This document shows positions 51,144-59,519 of a stretch of 64,000 nucleotides of DNA, piece after piece. Each line of letters starts with the position of its first letter. Position 1 is the stretch's first letter. Under the pieces are notes generated by a model. That model was not told the DNA's origin. It did not search any database and worked only from the letters and a program-made list of their open reading frames with translations. This stretch comes from Streptomyces sp. ISL-1 (GTDB lineage: Bacteria; Actinomycetota; Actinomycetes; Streptomycetales; Streptomycetaceae): positions 1-64,000 of the forward strand of contig NZ_JAGGOI010000032.1 in the NCBI RefSeq assembly GCF_018614585.1, written 5' to 3'. The translations under genes and the position numbers were made by a program.

Positions 51144-52006
51144 GCCGCAGCCCCGCTCCCGGAATCCGTTTCGGCTACGGCACGAACGGGCTGACAGACC
51201 TGCGTCTGTCCGACGCGCTCGCTCTGCTGGCCGACCTGGGCTACGACGGCGTCGGGCTCACGCTCGACCATATGCACCTGGACCCGTTGGCCTCCGACCT
51301 CGCTGCCCGCACCCGGCAGGTGGCCGCCCGGCTCGGGGCGCTGGGACTGGAGGTCACGGTCGAGACGGGCGCCCGGTACGTGCTGGACTCCCGGCGCAAG
51401 CACGGGCCGTCGCTGCTCGATCCGGATCCGGACCAGCGCGCCGCCCGTACCGACCTGCTGATCACGGCGGTGCGGGTGGCTGCCGAGCTCGGCGCGCACG
51501 CGGTCCACTGCTTCAGCGGCATCACCCCGGCGGGGACCGACGAAGAGACCGCGTGGAAGCGCCTCACCGAGGCGCTCACCCCGGTGCTGGACGCCGCGGA
51601 CCGTGCCGGTGTCCCGCTGGCCGTAGAACCGGAACCCGGTCACCTGCTGGCCACCCTCGCCGACTTCCACCACCTCCGCGGACTTCTCGGCAGCCCCGCC
51701 CCTCTCGGCCTCACCCTCGACATCGGCCACTGCCAGTGCCTGGAAGCGGCACCGCCCGCGGACTGCATCCGCGACGCGGCGCCCTGGCTTCGGCACGTCC
51801 AGATCGAGGACATGCGCCGCGGTGTCCATGAGCATCTCCCCTTCGGCGAAGGCGAGATCGACTTCCCGCCGGTCCTCGACGCCCTCGCCGCCACCGGCTA
51901 CCAGGGCCTGACGGTCGTCGAACTGCCCCGCCACTCCCACGCGGGCCCCGAACTCGCCCGTCAGTCCATCGAGTTCCTGCGTACGAAGGGGGCGCCGGCA
52001 TGCTGA
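51140..52006 (+). CDS. TIM-barrel sugar phosphate isomerase/epimerase of the ebo operon
   Basis: A 288-residue xylose-isomerase-like TIM barrel. Metal-site segments are Glu in LAVEPEPGHLLAT, Asp/His in LTLDIGHCQCLEA, HVQIEDMRRG and the Glu in GLTVVELPRHSHAGP. It differs clearly from the larger EboE at 53484. Both ends overlap neighbours (4 nt with the UbiA gene, 7 nt with eboA), so it belongs to the operon. It may interconvert or dehydrate the cyclitol or sugar used by the pathway; no specific reaction can be assigned. Confidence 0.88.
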   Translation: MSRSPAPGIRFGYGTNGLTDLRLSDALALLADLGYDGVGLTLDHMHLDPLASDLAARTRQVAARLGALGLEVTVETGARYVLDSRRKHGPSLLDPDPDQRAARTDLLITAVRVAAELGAHAVHCFSGITPAGTDEETAWKRLTEALTPVLDAADRAGVPLAVEPEPGHLLATLADFHHLRGLLGSPAPLGLTLDIGHCQCLEAAPPADCIRDAAPWLRHVQIEDMRRGVHEHLPFGEGEIDFPPVLDALAATGYQGLTVVELPRHSHAGPELARQSIEFLRTKGAPAC

Positions 52007-52623
52007 TGACCCGCAAGGAACTGGACGGCCGACTCGGCGGAGCCGCCCGCGCCTGGCTCGACGAGTCACTCGCCGAAGCAGCGCACGCCGCGGACGCGGC
52101 AGAGGACGCCACCACCGCGTTTGCCGCACGCTCCTGGGAGATGCGCTTCGCGGCCGCCGGCCGGCACTGCGGCCAGGACAACGCCGACTCCGTCCGTACC
52201 CTGCTGCTCATCGAGGCACGTGCCGACGCCGCCACCCTGACCCGCATCTACCAGCAGGGCAGCGCCGCCGAACGCCGTGCCGTCCTCCTCGCGCTGCCCC
52301 ATCTCGCCCCGCCCCCCTCCGCCGGCCTTCCGCTGGTGGAGGACGCGCTGCGCACCAACGACACCCGGCTGGTCGCCGCCGCGGTGGGCCCCTACGCGGC
52401 CGAGCACCTCGACCCTCACGCCTGGCGCCACGCCCTGCTCAAGTGCCTGTTCACCGGTGTGCCCGTGGACGCCGCCGACGGACTCGAACGACGCGTCCGC
52501 GGCGATGCCGAACTCGCCAGGATGCTCGGCGACTACGCCGCGGAACGCACCGCGGCCGGCCGTCCCGTACCCGCCGACCTCCACCGCGTCCTCGCCCTGA
52601 CGTCCCCCACGGAGGAGATCTGA
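52000..52623 (+). CDS. eboA: EboA domain protein
   Basis: A 207-residue soluble protein matching the EboA family, whose biochemical function is unknown. The sequence is helical and rich in Ala, Arg and Glu, for example RSWEMRFAAAGRHCGQD, TLLLIEARADAATLTRIYQQ and VGPYAAEHLDPHAWRHALLK, and resembles HEAT-like repeats. The stretch KCLFTGVPVDAADGLERR is characteristic of the family. It overlaps the preceding gene by 7 nt and eboB by one base. ATG 52006 is an alternative start. In cyanobacteria the ebo genes are needed for export of the scytonemin monomer, so a trafficking role is inferred. Confidence 0.85.
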   Translation: MLMTRKELDGRLGGAARAWLDESLAEAAHAADAAEDATTAFAARSWEMRFAAAGRHCGQDNADSVRTLLLIEARADAATLTRIYQQGSAAERRAVLLALPHLAPPPSAGLPLVEDALRTNDTRLVAAAVGPYAAEHLDPHAWRHALLKCLFTGVPVDAADGLERRVRGDAELARMLGDYAAERTAAGRPVPADLHRVLALTSPTEEI

Positions 52624-53471
52624 TGCGCATCTTCGACCCCCACATCCATATGACGTCCCGCACCACCGACGACTACGAGGCGATGTACGCGGCCGGAGTC
52701 CGTGCGCTCGTCGAGCCGTCGTTCTGGCTGGGCCAGCCCCGTACCTCGGTCGCCTCCTTCACCGACTACTTCGACGCGCTGCTGGGCTGGGAGCCCTTCC
52801 GCGCGTCCCAGTACGGCATCGCGCACCACTGCACCATCGCGCTGAACCCGAAGGAGGCGAACGACCCGCGCTGTGCGGCGGTGCTGGACGAGCTGCCCCG
52901 CTATCTGGTCAAGGACAATGTCGTCGCCGTCGGTGAGATCGGCTACGACTCCATGACCCCGGCTGAGGACACCGCGCTGGCCGCCCAGCTTCAGCTCGCC
53001 GCCGACCACGGCCTGCCCGCCCTCGTCCACACCCCGCACCGCGACAAGCTCGCCGGCCTGCACCGAACCGTCGACGTCGTCCGCGAATCCGCCCTGCCGC
53101 CGGAACGCGTCCTGCTCGACCACCTCAACGAGACCACCATGAAACACGCCGTCGACAGCGGCTGCTGGATGGGCTTCTCCATCTACCCCGACACCAAGAT
53201 GGACGAGGACCGCATGGTCGCCGTGCTCAAGGAGTACGGAACCGAGAAGATCCTGGTCAACTCGGCAGCCGACTGGGGCAAGAGCGACCCGCTGAAGACC
53301 CGCAGCACCGGCGACGCCATGCTCGCCGCCGGGTTCGGCGAGGACGAGGTCGACCAGGTGCTGTGGCGCAACCCCGTCGCCTTCTACGGCCTCAGTGGCC
53401 GGCTCCAGCTCGACACCCCGGAACCGGAGCCCCTGCACGAGGGCAACTCCATCCTCCGCGGCGGGGAATGA
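52623..53471 (+). CDS. eboB: EboB, TatD-family metal-dependent hydrolase
   Basis: A 282-residue TIM-barrel amidohydrolase of the TatD group. Metal ligands are expected in FDPHIHMTSRTTDDY at the N terminus, Glu in VAVGEIGYDSMT, His in ALVHTPHRDKL, His in VLLDHLNETT and Asp in LVNSAADWGKSDPL. This is the eboB gene of ebo clusters. The substrate is unknown, and DNA is not a safe guess here despite the TatD name. The start codon shares one base with the eboA stop (TGATG), and eboE follows after 12 nt. Confidence 0.9.
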   Translation: MRIFDPHIHMTSRTTDDYEAMYAAGVRALVEPSFWLGQPRTSVASFTDYFDALLGWEPFRASQYGIAHHCTIALNPKEANDPRCAAVLDELPRYLVKDNVVAVGEIGYDSMTPAEDTALAAQLQLAADHGLPALVHTPHRDKLAGLHRTVDVVRESALPPERVLLDHLNETTMKHAVDSGCWMGFSIYPDTKMDEDRMVAVLKEYGTEKILVNSAADWGKSDPLKTRSTGDAMLAAGFGEDEVDQVLWRNPVAFYGLSGRLQLDTPEPEPLHEGNSILRGGE

Positions 53472-53483
53472 GGAGGCAGTCGT

Positions 53484-54653
53484 ATGCGCTTCCGCCACCC
53501 CGACGGCACGACCGTCCACCTCAGCTACTGCACCAACGTCCACCCCGCCGAGACCCTCGACGGCATCCTCGCCCAGCTCCGCGACCACTGCGAGCCGGTA
53601 CGCCGCCGTCTCGGCCGCGACCGACTGGGCATCGGACTCTGGCTGGCCAAGAACGCGGCCCGCGCCCTCGTCACCGACCCCGCCGCACTGCGGGGCCTGC
53701 GCGGAGAGCTCGACCGGCGAGGTCTGGAGGTCGTCACCCTCAACGGGTTCCCGTACGAGGGATTCGGCGCCGAGGAGGTCAAGTACCGCGTCTACAAGCC
53801 GGACTGGACCGACCCGGAACGCCTCGCCCACACCACCGACCTGGCCCGGCTGCTGGCTGTCCTCCTGCCGGACGATGTCACCGAGGGCACCATCTCCACC
53901 CTGCCGCTGGCGTGGCGCACCCCCTTCGACAACGTTGCCGCCGAGCGCGCCCGTGCGGCGCTGACCAGCCTGGCCGAACGGCTCGACGCCCTCGAAGACC
54001 TCACCGGGAAGTCCGTCCGCATCGCCGTCGAGCCGGAACCCGGCTGCATCGTCGAGACCACCGCCGACGCCATCGCACCGCTGAGCGCCATCGGCTCCCG
54101 CCGGATCGGCATCTGCATCGACACCTGCCATCTCGCCACCTCCTTCGAAGATCCGGAAACCGCCCTGGCCGCTCTCATCGCGGCCGGCGTCACCATCCCC
54201 AAGGCTCAGCTGTCCGCCGCCCTGCATGCCGAGGAGCCCCATCTCCCCGACGTACGGACCGCGTTGGCCGCCTTCGCCGAGCCCCGCTTCCTCCACCAGA
54301 CGCGCACCCGCACGAGCGCGGGACTGCGCGGCACCGACGACCTCCACGAAGCCGTCGCGGGCCAGGCCCTGCCGGACGGAGCGCCCTGGCGGTCGCACTT
54401 CCACGTCCCGCTGCACGCCCCACCCGCCCCGCCCCTCACCTCCACCCTCCCCGTCCTCCAGGACACGCTGTCCCGGCTCGTCGGCGGCCCGGCGCCCCTG
54501 GCCCGCCACCTGGAAGTGGAGACGTACACCTGGCAGGCGCTGCCCACCGAGCTGCGCCCCCGCAACCGCACCCAGCTCGCCGACGGCATCGCCGCCGAAC
54601 TCACCCTCGCCCGCGACCTCCTGGTCGACCTCGGCCTCAAGGAACTGCCATGA
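53484..54653 (+). CDS. eboE: EboE, metabolite traffic TIM-barrel protein
   Basis: A 389-residue TIM-barrel protein of the EboE family. Hallmarks are LSYCTNVHPAETLDGI at the N terminus, IGLWLAKNAA, VTLNGFPYEGFGAEEVKYRV, VEPEPGCIVET and ICIDTCHLATSFEDP. The C-terminal part is unusual for simple isomerases, with FLHQTRTRTSAGLRGTDDL and WRSHFHVPLHAPP before HLEVETYTWQALP, all typical of EboE. It resembles AP endonuclease 2 and sugar isomerase folds and is likely a metal enzyme. ATG 53484 follows GAGGAGG. It overlaps the eboF start by 4 nt. Confidence 0.9.
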   Translation: MRFRHPDGTTVHLSYCTNVHPAETLDGILAQLRDHCEPVRRRLGRDRLGIGLWLAKNAARALVTDPAALRGLRGELDRRGLEVVTLNGFPYEGFGAEEVKYRVYKPDWTDPERLAHTTDLARLLAVLLPDDVTEGTISTLPLAWRTPFDNVAAERARAALTSLAERLDALEDLTGKSVRIAVEPEPGCIVETTADAIAPLSAIGSRRIGICIDTCHLATSFEDPETALAALIAAGVTIPKAQLSAALHAEEPHLPDVRTALAAFAEPRFLHQTRTRTSAGLRGTDDLHEAVAGQALPDGAPWRSHFHVPLHAPPAPPLTSTLPVLQDTLSRLVGGPAPLARHLEVETYTWQALPTELRPRNRTQLADGIAAELTLARDLLVDLGLKELP

Positions 54654-56044
54654 CCGACGCCGAACACCCCACGCCCACCCCTCTGCTGGTCCTGGACGTC
54701 GTCGGCCTCACCCCCCAGCTTCTGAAGCACATGCCGAACCTGCGAGCGCTGGCCGGCACCGGCTCCCAGGCCCCCCTGTCGACGGTGCTGCCGGCGGTGA
54801 CCTGTGCCGCGCAGTCCACGTTCCTGACCGGCACCATGCCCGCCGAGCACGGCATCGTCGGCAACGGCTGGTACTTCCGTGAGCTCGGCGATGTGCTGCT
54901 GTGGCGACAGCACAACGGCCTGGTCGGCGGCGACAAGCTGTGGGACGCAGCCCGGCGCGCGCACCCCGGCTACACGGTGGCGAACATCTGCTGGTGGTAC
55001 GCGATGGGCGCTGACACCGACTTCATCGTCACCCCCCGCCCGGTGTACTACGCCGACGGCCGCAAGGAACCCGACTGCTACACCCGCCCCCCGGAACTGC
55101 ATGCCGAACTCACCGGTGAGCTCGGCATCTTCCCCCTCTTCCACTTCTGGGGTCCCGGCGCCGACCTGGTGTCCAGCCAGTGGATCATCGACGCCACCCG
55201 TCACATCATGGCCACCCGCCATCCCGACCTGACCCTGTGCTACCTCCCTCATCTCGACTACGACCTGCAGCGCTACGGCCCCGAGGACCCCCGCTCCCAC
55301 CAGGCCGCCACCGACCTCGACGCGGCCATCGCTCCGCTCCTGGCCGACGCGCAGCGGGAGGGCCGTACGGTTGTCGCGCTGTCCGAGTACGGCATCACCC
55401 GGGTCAGCCGCACCGTCGACATCAATCGGGCCCTGCGCCGCGCCGGGCTGCTCGAGGTCCACACCCAGGACGGCATGGAATACCTGGACGCGATGGCCTC
55501 CCGGGCCTTCGCGGTGGCCGATCACCAGATCGCCCACATCTACGTCCGCCGCCCCGAAGACCTGGAGGCCACCCGCCAGGCGCTGGCGGATCTGCCGGGC
55601 ATCGAGCAACTCCTGGACGACGAGGGCAAGAAGGCCCACGGGCTGGACCACCCCCGCGCCGGTGAGCTCGTCGCCATCGCCGAACCGGACGCCTGGTTCA
55701 CGTACTACTACTGGCTCGACGACAACCGGGCCCCCGACTTCGCCCAGCTCGTCGAGATCCACCGCAAACCCGGTTACGACCCCGTCGAGCTCTTCATGGA
55801 TCCGCAGGATCCGTACGTCAAGGTCAAGGCGGCCACGGCCATCGCGCGCAAGAAGCTCGGTATGCGCTACCGGCTCGCCGTCGTCCCCCTGGACCCGTCA
55901 CCTATTCGTGGCAGCCACGGCCGGCTGCCCGCACACGACGACGAAGGCCCGCTCATCATCTGCTCCACCCCCCAGGCAGTCACCGGCCGCGTCGCAGCCA
56001 CCGAGGTGAAGTCCCTGCTGCTTCATCTCGCCGGACTCCACTGA
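54650..56044 (+). CDS. eboF: EboF-like nucleotide pyrophosphatase/phosphodiesterase family protein
   Basis: A 464-residue member of the alkaline phosphatase superfamily (type I phosphodiesterase/nucleotide pyrophosphatase). The catalytic nucleophile segment is LPAVTCAAQSTFLTGTMPAE, with Thr in VTCA as the likely nucleophile. Metal ligands follow in YLPHLDYDLQRYGPE, LSEYGITRVSRTVD and MDPQDPYVKVK, though the distal metal residues are less certain. No signal peptide is apparent, so it probably acts in the cytoplasm. It ends the overlapping part of the ebo operon; a Tat-exported TIM-barrel gene follows after 33 nt. It may hydrolyse a nucleotide-activated or pyrophosphorylated intermediate. Confidence 0.88.
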   Translation: MTDAEHPTPTPLLVLDVVGLTPQLLKHMPNLRALAGTGSQAPLSTVLPAVTCAAQSTFLTGTMPAEHGIVGNGWYFRELGDVLLWRQHNGLVGGDKLWDAARRAHPGYTVANICWWYAMGADTDFIVTPRPVYYADGRKEPDCYTRPPELHAELTGELGIFPLFHFWGPGADLVSSQWIIDATRHIMATRHPDLTLCYLPHLDYDLQRYGPEDPRSHQAATDLDAAIAPLLADAQREGRTVVALSEYGITRVSRTVDINRALRRAGLLEVHTQDGMEYLDAMASRAFAVADHQIAHIYVRRPEDLEATRQALADLPGIEQLLDDEGKKAHGLDHPRAGELVAIAEPDAWFTYYYWLDDNRAPDFAQLVEIHRKPGYDPVELFMDPQDPYVKVKAATAIARKKLGMRYRLAVVPLDPSPIRGSHGRLPAHDDEGPLIICSTPQAVTGRVAATEVKSLLLHLAGLH

Positions 56045-56077
56045 ACCAGACGGCACTGACAACGAGGAGTTATCCAC

Positions 56078-57130
56078 ATGAGCCGCACCACCAAGAACCA
56101 CGACCAGGAACTCACCCACCGGCTCAGCAGACGAGGCATGCTCGGCGTCGCCGCCGGCGCAAGTGCCGCCGCCCTGCTCGGCGCGGCCGTCCCGGCGTCA
56201 GCGGCCCCCGTCGCAGCCGCCCAGGACATGCGACACGGGCGCGGCGGCCCCGTCCTGCCGCCCGGGCGCCTCGGCATCCAGCTCTACTCGCTGCGGGACA
56301 AGGTCTCCACCCTCGGCTTTGCGCCCGTGTTCGCGGAACTCGCGAAGTACGGCTACGACGAGGTCGAGTTCGCCGGCTACACCCAGGGCTCCGCGGGCCC
56401 CATCACGCTCGCCCAGCTCAAGCGGCTGGCCCGGGACCACGGCCTGAACCCCATCGGCAGTCACGTCAACTACTACGACGACAACAACCCGGGGGCGTAC
56501 AGCTTCGCGCAGAACCTGCAGAAGGTGCTCGACGACGCCCAGGCCCTCGGGCTCAAGCACATCGGCACCGCGTCCGGCCCCTGGCGCTACGGGGCGACGG
56601 TCGACGGGTGGAAGCGGGCCGCCGAGGACTTCAACACCTACGGAGCGGCCGCAAGGAAGCGCGGCATGAAGTTCTACCAGCACAACCACGCGGAGGAGTT
56701 CTCCTTCGCCACCGACAAGCCGAACGTCCGTCTCTACGACGTCCTGCTCGCCGAGACCGACCCCGAACTCGTCTATCTCGAGATGGACATCTACTGGGCG
56801 TACGTGGGCCAGTTCCGCTTCGGCAAGCGGGTCGACGGCACTCCTGCCCCCTTCGACCCGCTGCGCTACGTCCTCAAGCAGCCGCACCGCTACCCGCTCT
56901 TCCACGTCAAGGACGGCGAGCACAACGAGGCGGCCCGCGACGGCTACACCATGGTGGACGTCGGTGACGGGGACATCGACTACCAGCGTTTCATCTCGGC
57001 GGTGAACAAGACTCACGGCGGCCGTCGCGACCACCACTGGCAGGCCGAGCACGACAACCCGGTCGAGTCGTTCGCGTTCGCCCGCAAGTCCAGCGCGCAC
57101 CTTCACTCGCTCCGGGAGAAGGACTGCTAG
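56078..57130 (+). CDS. Tat-exported TIM-barrel sugar isomerase/epimerase-like protein
   Basis: A 350-residue xylose-isomerase-like TIM barrel carrying a twin-arginine leader (SRRGMLGVAAGASAAALLGA) that ends near VPASA, about residue 42, so it is expected outside the cell membrane. Core segments are LGIQLYSLRDKVS, YDEVEFAGYTQGS, FYQHNHAEEFSF and YLEMDIYWAYVG, then FHVKDGEHNEAA and WQAEHDNPVESF. Exported members of this fold are common in systems that process 3-keto sugars or glycosides. It follows eboF by 33 nt on the same strand and may be co-transcribed, ending at the hairpin at 57207. Confidence 0.9.
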   Translation: MSRTTKNHDQELTHRLSRRGMLGVAAGASAAALLGAAVPASAAPVAAAQDMRHGRGGPVLPPGRLGIQLYSLRDKVSTLGFAPVFAELAKYGYDEVEFAGYTQGSAGPITLAQLKRLARDHGLNPIGSHVNYYDDNNPGAYSFAQNLQKVLDDAQALGLKHIGTASGPWRYGATVDGWKRAAEDFNTYGAAARKRGMKFYQHNHAEEFSFATDKPNVRLYDVLLAETDPELVYLEMDIYWAYVGQFRFGKRVDGTPAPFDPLRYVLKQPHRYPLFHVKDGEHNEAARDGYTMVDVGDGDIDYQRFISAVNKTHGGRRDHHWQAEHDNPVESFAFARKSSAHLHSLREKDC

Positions 57131-57206
57131 GAGCTCGTCGAGAATCCTGCTACCGGCCAGTAGATGGAACGTAAGGTTCCGTCCATCATGGGACGCGAGC
57201 ATGTCA

Positions 57207-57239
57207 AAAGCCCTCCGTCCGTACGGGACGGAGGGCTTT
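57207..57239. terminator. Symmetric terminator after the ebo-linked operon
   Basis: A perfect 14-bp stem (57207-57220 with 57226-57239), AAAGCCCTCCGTCC and its complement, has a 5-nt GTACG loop. It carries As on one side and Ts on the other, so it can terminate on either strand. It ends only 34 nt before the acid phosphatase start, so an attenuation role for that gene is also possible. Confidence 0.85.
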
Positions 57240-57272
57240 CCCTGAGCTGTCCCGAGACCCAGGAGACCCCCC

Positions 57273-57935
57273 ATGCATGCAGGCAAGTGGAGAATCCGGT
57301 CGGTGGCGGGTGTCGCCGCACTGGCGTTCACCATGGCCACCCCGGTGGCAACCGCCGCGGACCCGGCCACGTCGGACGGGCCGGCGGCCAAGGCTGCTTC
57401 CACCGCGCAGCAGTCGAGCGGTTCCGCGCTGCTTGCCGATGTCGACTACGAGACCTGGCAGCGCGATGTCGCGGCCGTCATCGATGTCGCCCGCCCCTAC
57501 ATCGAGCAGCGCACCGCGAACACCGGTGGCAAGAAGCAGGCCATCGTCCTCGACATCGACAACACGTCGCTGGAGACGGACTTCCACTACTTCTGGGAGC
57601 TGCCGACCCCGGCGGTGAAGCCGGTGCTCGACCTCACCCGCTTCGCGGAGTCCCGCGGCGTGGACATCTTCTTCGTCACCGCCCGTCCGGGCATCATCTA
57701 CTCCCTGACCGAGTACAACCTGGAGAAGGTCGGCTACCCGGTCGACGGTCTGTACGTACGCAACCTGCCCGACCTCTTCCACGAGGTCAGCAAGTACAAG
57801 ACCGCCAAGCGCGCCGAGATCGAGGCCAAGGGCTACACGATCATCGCCAACATCGGCAACAACACCACCGATCTGGTGGGCGGTCACGCCGAGAAGACGT
57901 TCAAGCTGCCCGACTACGACGGCGACCTCTCGTAG
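57273..57935 (+). CDS. Secreted HAD-superfamily acid phosphatase
   Basis: A 220-residue exported phosphomonoesterase of the HAD subfamily IIIB (class B-like acid phosphatase) group. A signal peptide (SVAGVAALAFTMATPVATAA) ends near residue 30. HAD motif I is IVLDIDNTSLETD, with the nucleophile Asp and the D-x-D-x-T pattern. Motif II is FFVTARPG, and YKTAKRAEIEAKGYTIIAN plus IGNNTTDLVGG covers motifs III-IV; the usual GDN or GDD is replaced by GNN, a mild deviation in the magnesium-binding loop. The gene stands alone between two strong hairpins. Extracellular phosphate release is the likely role. Confidence 0.9.
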   Translation: MHAGKWRIRSVAGVAALAFTMATPVATAADPATSDGPAAKAASTAQQSSGSALLADVDYETWQRDVAAVIDVARPYIEQRTANTGGKKQAIVLDIDNTSLETDFHYFWELPTPAVKPVLDLTRFAESRGVDIFFVTARPGIIYSLTEYNLEKVGYPVDGLYVRNLPDLFHEVSKYKTAKRAEIEAKGYTIIANIGNNTTDLVGGHAEKTFKLPDYDGDLS

Positions 57936-57960
57936 GTTCTCCTTCGCGCACAGCGGCCGA

Positions 57961-58001
57961 GGGGGCCGCCGCGACCGGCTGGTCCGGTCGCGGCGGCCCC
58001 C
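57961..58001. terminator. Very strong hairpin between convergent genes
   Basis: A perfect 18-bp stem (57961-57978 with 57984-58001) has a 5-nt loop. It lies between the end of the acid phosphatase gene and the end of the opposing antiporter gene. Confidence 0.88.
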
Positions 58002-58020
58002 TTCGGCGTGCGTGATCAGC

Positions 58021-59409
58021 TCAGTCGCCATCCCGGCTGATCGGCATCGGGTTGGCCGTCAGACTCTTTGATTTCGGCCGACCCGGTGGAGTCAGGAACA
58101 GCGCGATGCACGCGGCGAACAGCGAAATCGAGCCGGCCAGGGTGAATGCCCCGCTGTGGCCCCAGTTGGTCACCACGACGGCTCCCATGCCGGATCCAAG
58201 CAGGCCGGACACCAGCTTGGAGCTGTAGACCAGGCCGTAGTTGGACGCGTTGTTGTTCTCTCCGAAGTAGTCCGCCGTCATCGCCGCGAACATCGGGAAG
58301 ATGGCGCCTCCGCCGAACCCGGAGATGCTGGAGAAGATCAGGAACAGCGGGAGGTTCTCGATGTTGGCGGACCACAGGATGCCGTACTGCGAAAGGCCGA
58401 GGACGACGCAGACGAAGATCAGGCATCGCTTGCGCCCGTAACGGTCGGACAGCCAGCCGATCACACCGCGGCCGGTGCCGTTGACGATGGCCTTCAGTGA
58501 CATAGCCGTTGCGACGATTCCGCCGGCGAAGCCGGCCTCCTTGCCGATGTCGACCTGGAAGGCGATGCCGAAGATGTTCACGCCCGATGTGCACAGCAGG
58601 CAGAACCACATCAGCGCGACCCGCCCGGTTTGCCAGGCCTCCTTCGGGGTGTACTGCCGTACGGCAGGCGGGTTCATCGCCAGTGCGCGGCGGGCGCGGA
58701 GGTCGTCCGGCGGTCGCAGCGGGTCAACCTCGGCGGGCCACCAGTTCTTCGGTGGGTCCTGGAAGAAGTAGCCGGCCACTGCCACCATCGCGGCCAGGAA
58801 GATACCGACCCCGACGAGCACCCAGCGGAAGTTCGTCAGATCCATGTAGCCGGTGAAGAGGAAGACGAACGGTACGGAACCGTAGGCGAATCCGCCGTTG
58901 ACGAAGCCGGTCTTGCCTCCCTTGCGTTCCGGGTACCACTTGCCGACCATGTTCACGCAGGTCGCGTAGACCATGCCGGCGCCCATACCGCTGAACATGC
59001 CGAACCCGATGTACGCGACGATCACATGCGGCGCGTACGCGAGGGACAGATATCCCAGCAGTGTGCCGACAGCGCCGAACATCATCGCCCAGCGGGCGGG
59101 CAGTTTGCCGCTCTCCCTGAGCTTTCCGGCGGGGAAGGCCACCGCCGCCTGGAAGAACACCCAGACGCCGAGCATCCAGAAGATGTGCCCGCTGTTCCAG
59201 CTGTGTGCGATGTGCAGGGTTTCCTCGGCCGACGCGAACGCGTACTCGGCCGAGCTGATGCCCATCATGCCGATCCACGGCAGGATGACCATCCACTTGC
59301 GCTTGCGGCCCATGATGTCGATATCGGTCTCGCCGAGCCGGTACACGCGGCCGTTGCGGTCCGTCACCTCCCTGAAGGCGACGGGTGTCGAGAAGTCAGT
59401 GGTTGTCAT
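58021..59409 (-). CDS. OFA-family MFS transporter (oxalate/formate antiporter type)
   Basis: A 462-residue major facilitator with twelve predicted membrane segments, of the oxalate:formate antiporter (OFA) group. Segments include WMVILPWIGMMGISSAEYAF, GMFSGMGAGMVYATCVNMVG, then WYPERKGGKTGFVNGGFAYGS, and in the second half IGWLSDRYGRKRCLIFVC and IFSSISGFGGGAIFPMFAAM. The N-terminal 35 residues and a central loop of about 45 residues are hydrophilic. Its place beside oxalyl-CoA decarboxylase and formyl-CoA transferase genes supports import of oxalate with export of formate. It is separated from the upstream synthetase gene by a hairpin, so it may have its own promoter. Confidence 0.9.
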   Translation of the reverse strand: MTTTDFSTPVAFREVTDRNGRVYRLGETDIDIMGRKRKWMVILPWIGMMGISSAEYAFASAEETLHIAHSWNSGHIFWMLGVWVFFQAAVAFPAGKLRESGKLPARWAMMFGAVGTLLGYLSLAYAPHVIVAYIGFGMFSGMGAGMVYATCVNMVGKWYPERKGGKTGFVNGGFAYGSVPFVFLFTGYMDLTNFRWVLVGVGIFLAAMVAVAGYFFQDPPKNWWPAEVDPLRPPDDLRARRALAMNPPAVRQYTPKEAWQTGRVALMWFCLLCTSGVNIFGIAFQVDIGKEAGFAGGIVATAMSLKAIVNGTGRGVIGWLSDRYGRKRCLIFVCVVLGLSQYGILWSANIENLPLFLIFSSISGFGGGAIFPMFAAMTADYFGENNNASNYGLVYSSKLVSGLLGSGMGAVVVTNWGHSGAFTLAGSISLFAACIALFLTPPGRPKSKSLTANPMPISRDGD

Positions 59410-59483
59410 GACGGATAAGCACCCCTTGTGTCGAAAGAGCTGGCCAGCGCCCCCTGTCCAATACCTTTCGTTCTGGTGGGGTC

Positions 59484-59507
59484 GGGGGCGGCCGCGAGGC
59501 CGCCCCC
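59484..59507 (-). terminator. Hairpin between synthetase and antiporter genes
   Basis: A perfect 10-bp stem (59484-59493 with 59498-59507) with a 4-nt loop lies 13 nt after the acyl-CoA synthetase stop on the minus strand. It likely ends or attenuates the oxc-frc-synthetase transcript before the antiporter gene. Confidence 0.65.
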
Positions 59508-59519
59508 TCCTCGGTCACC

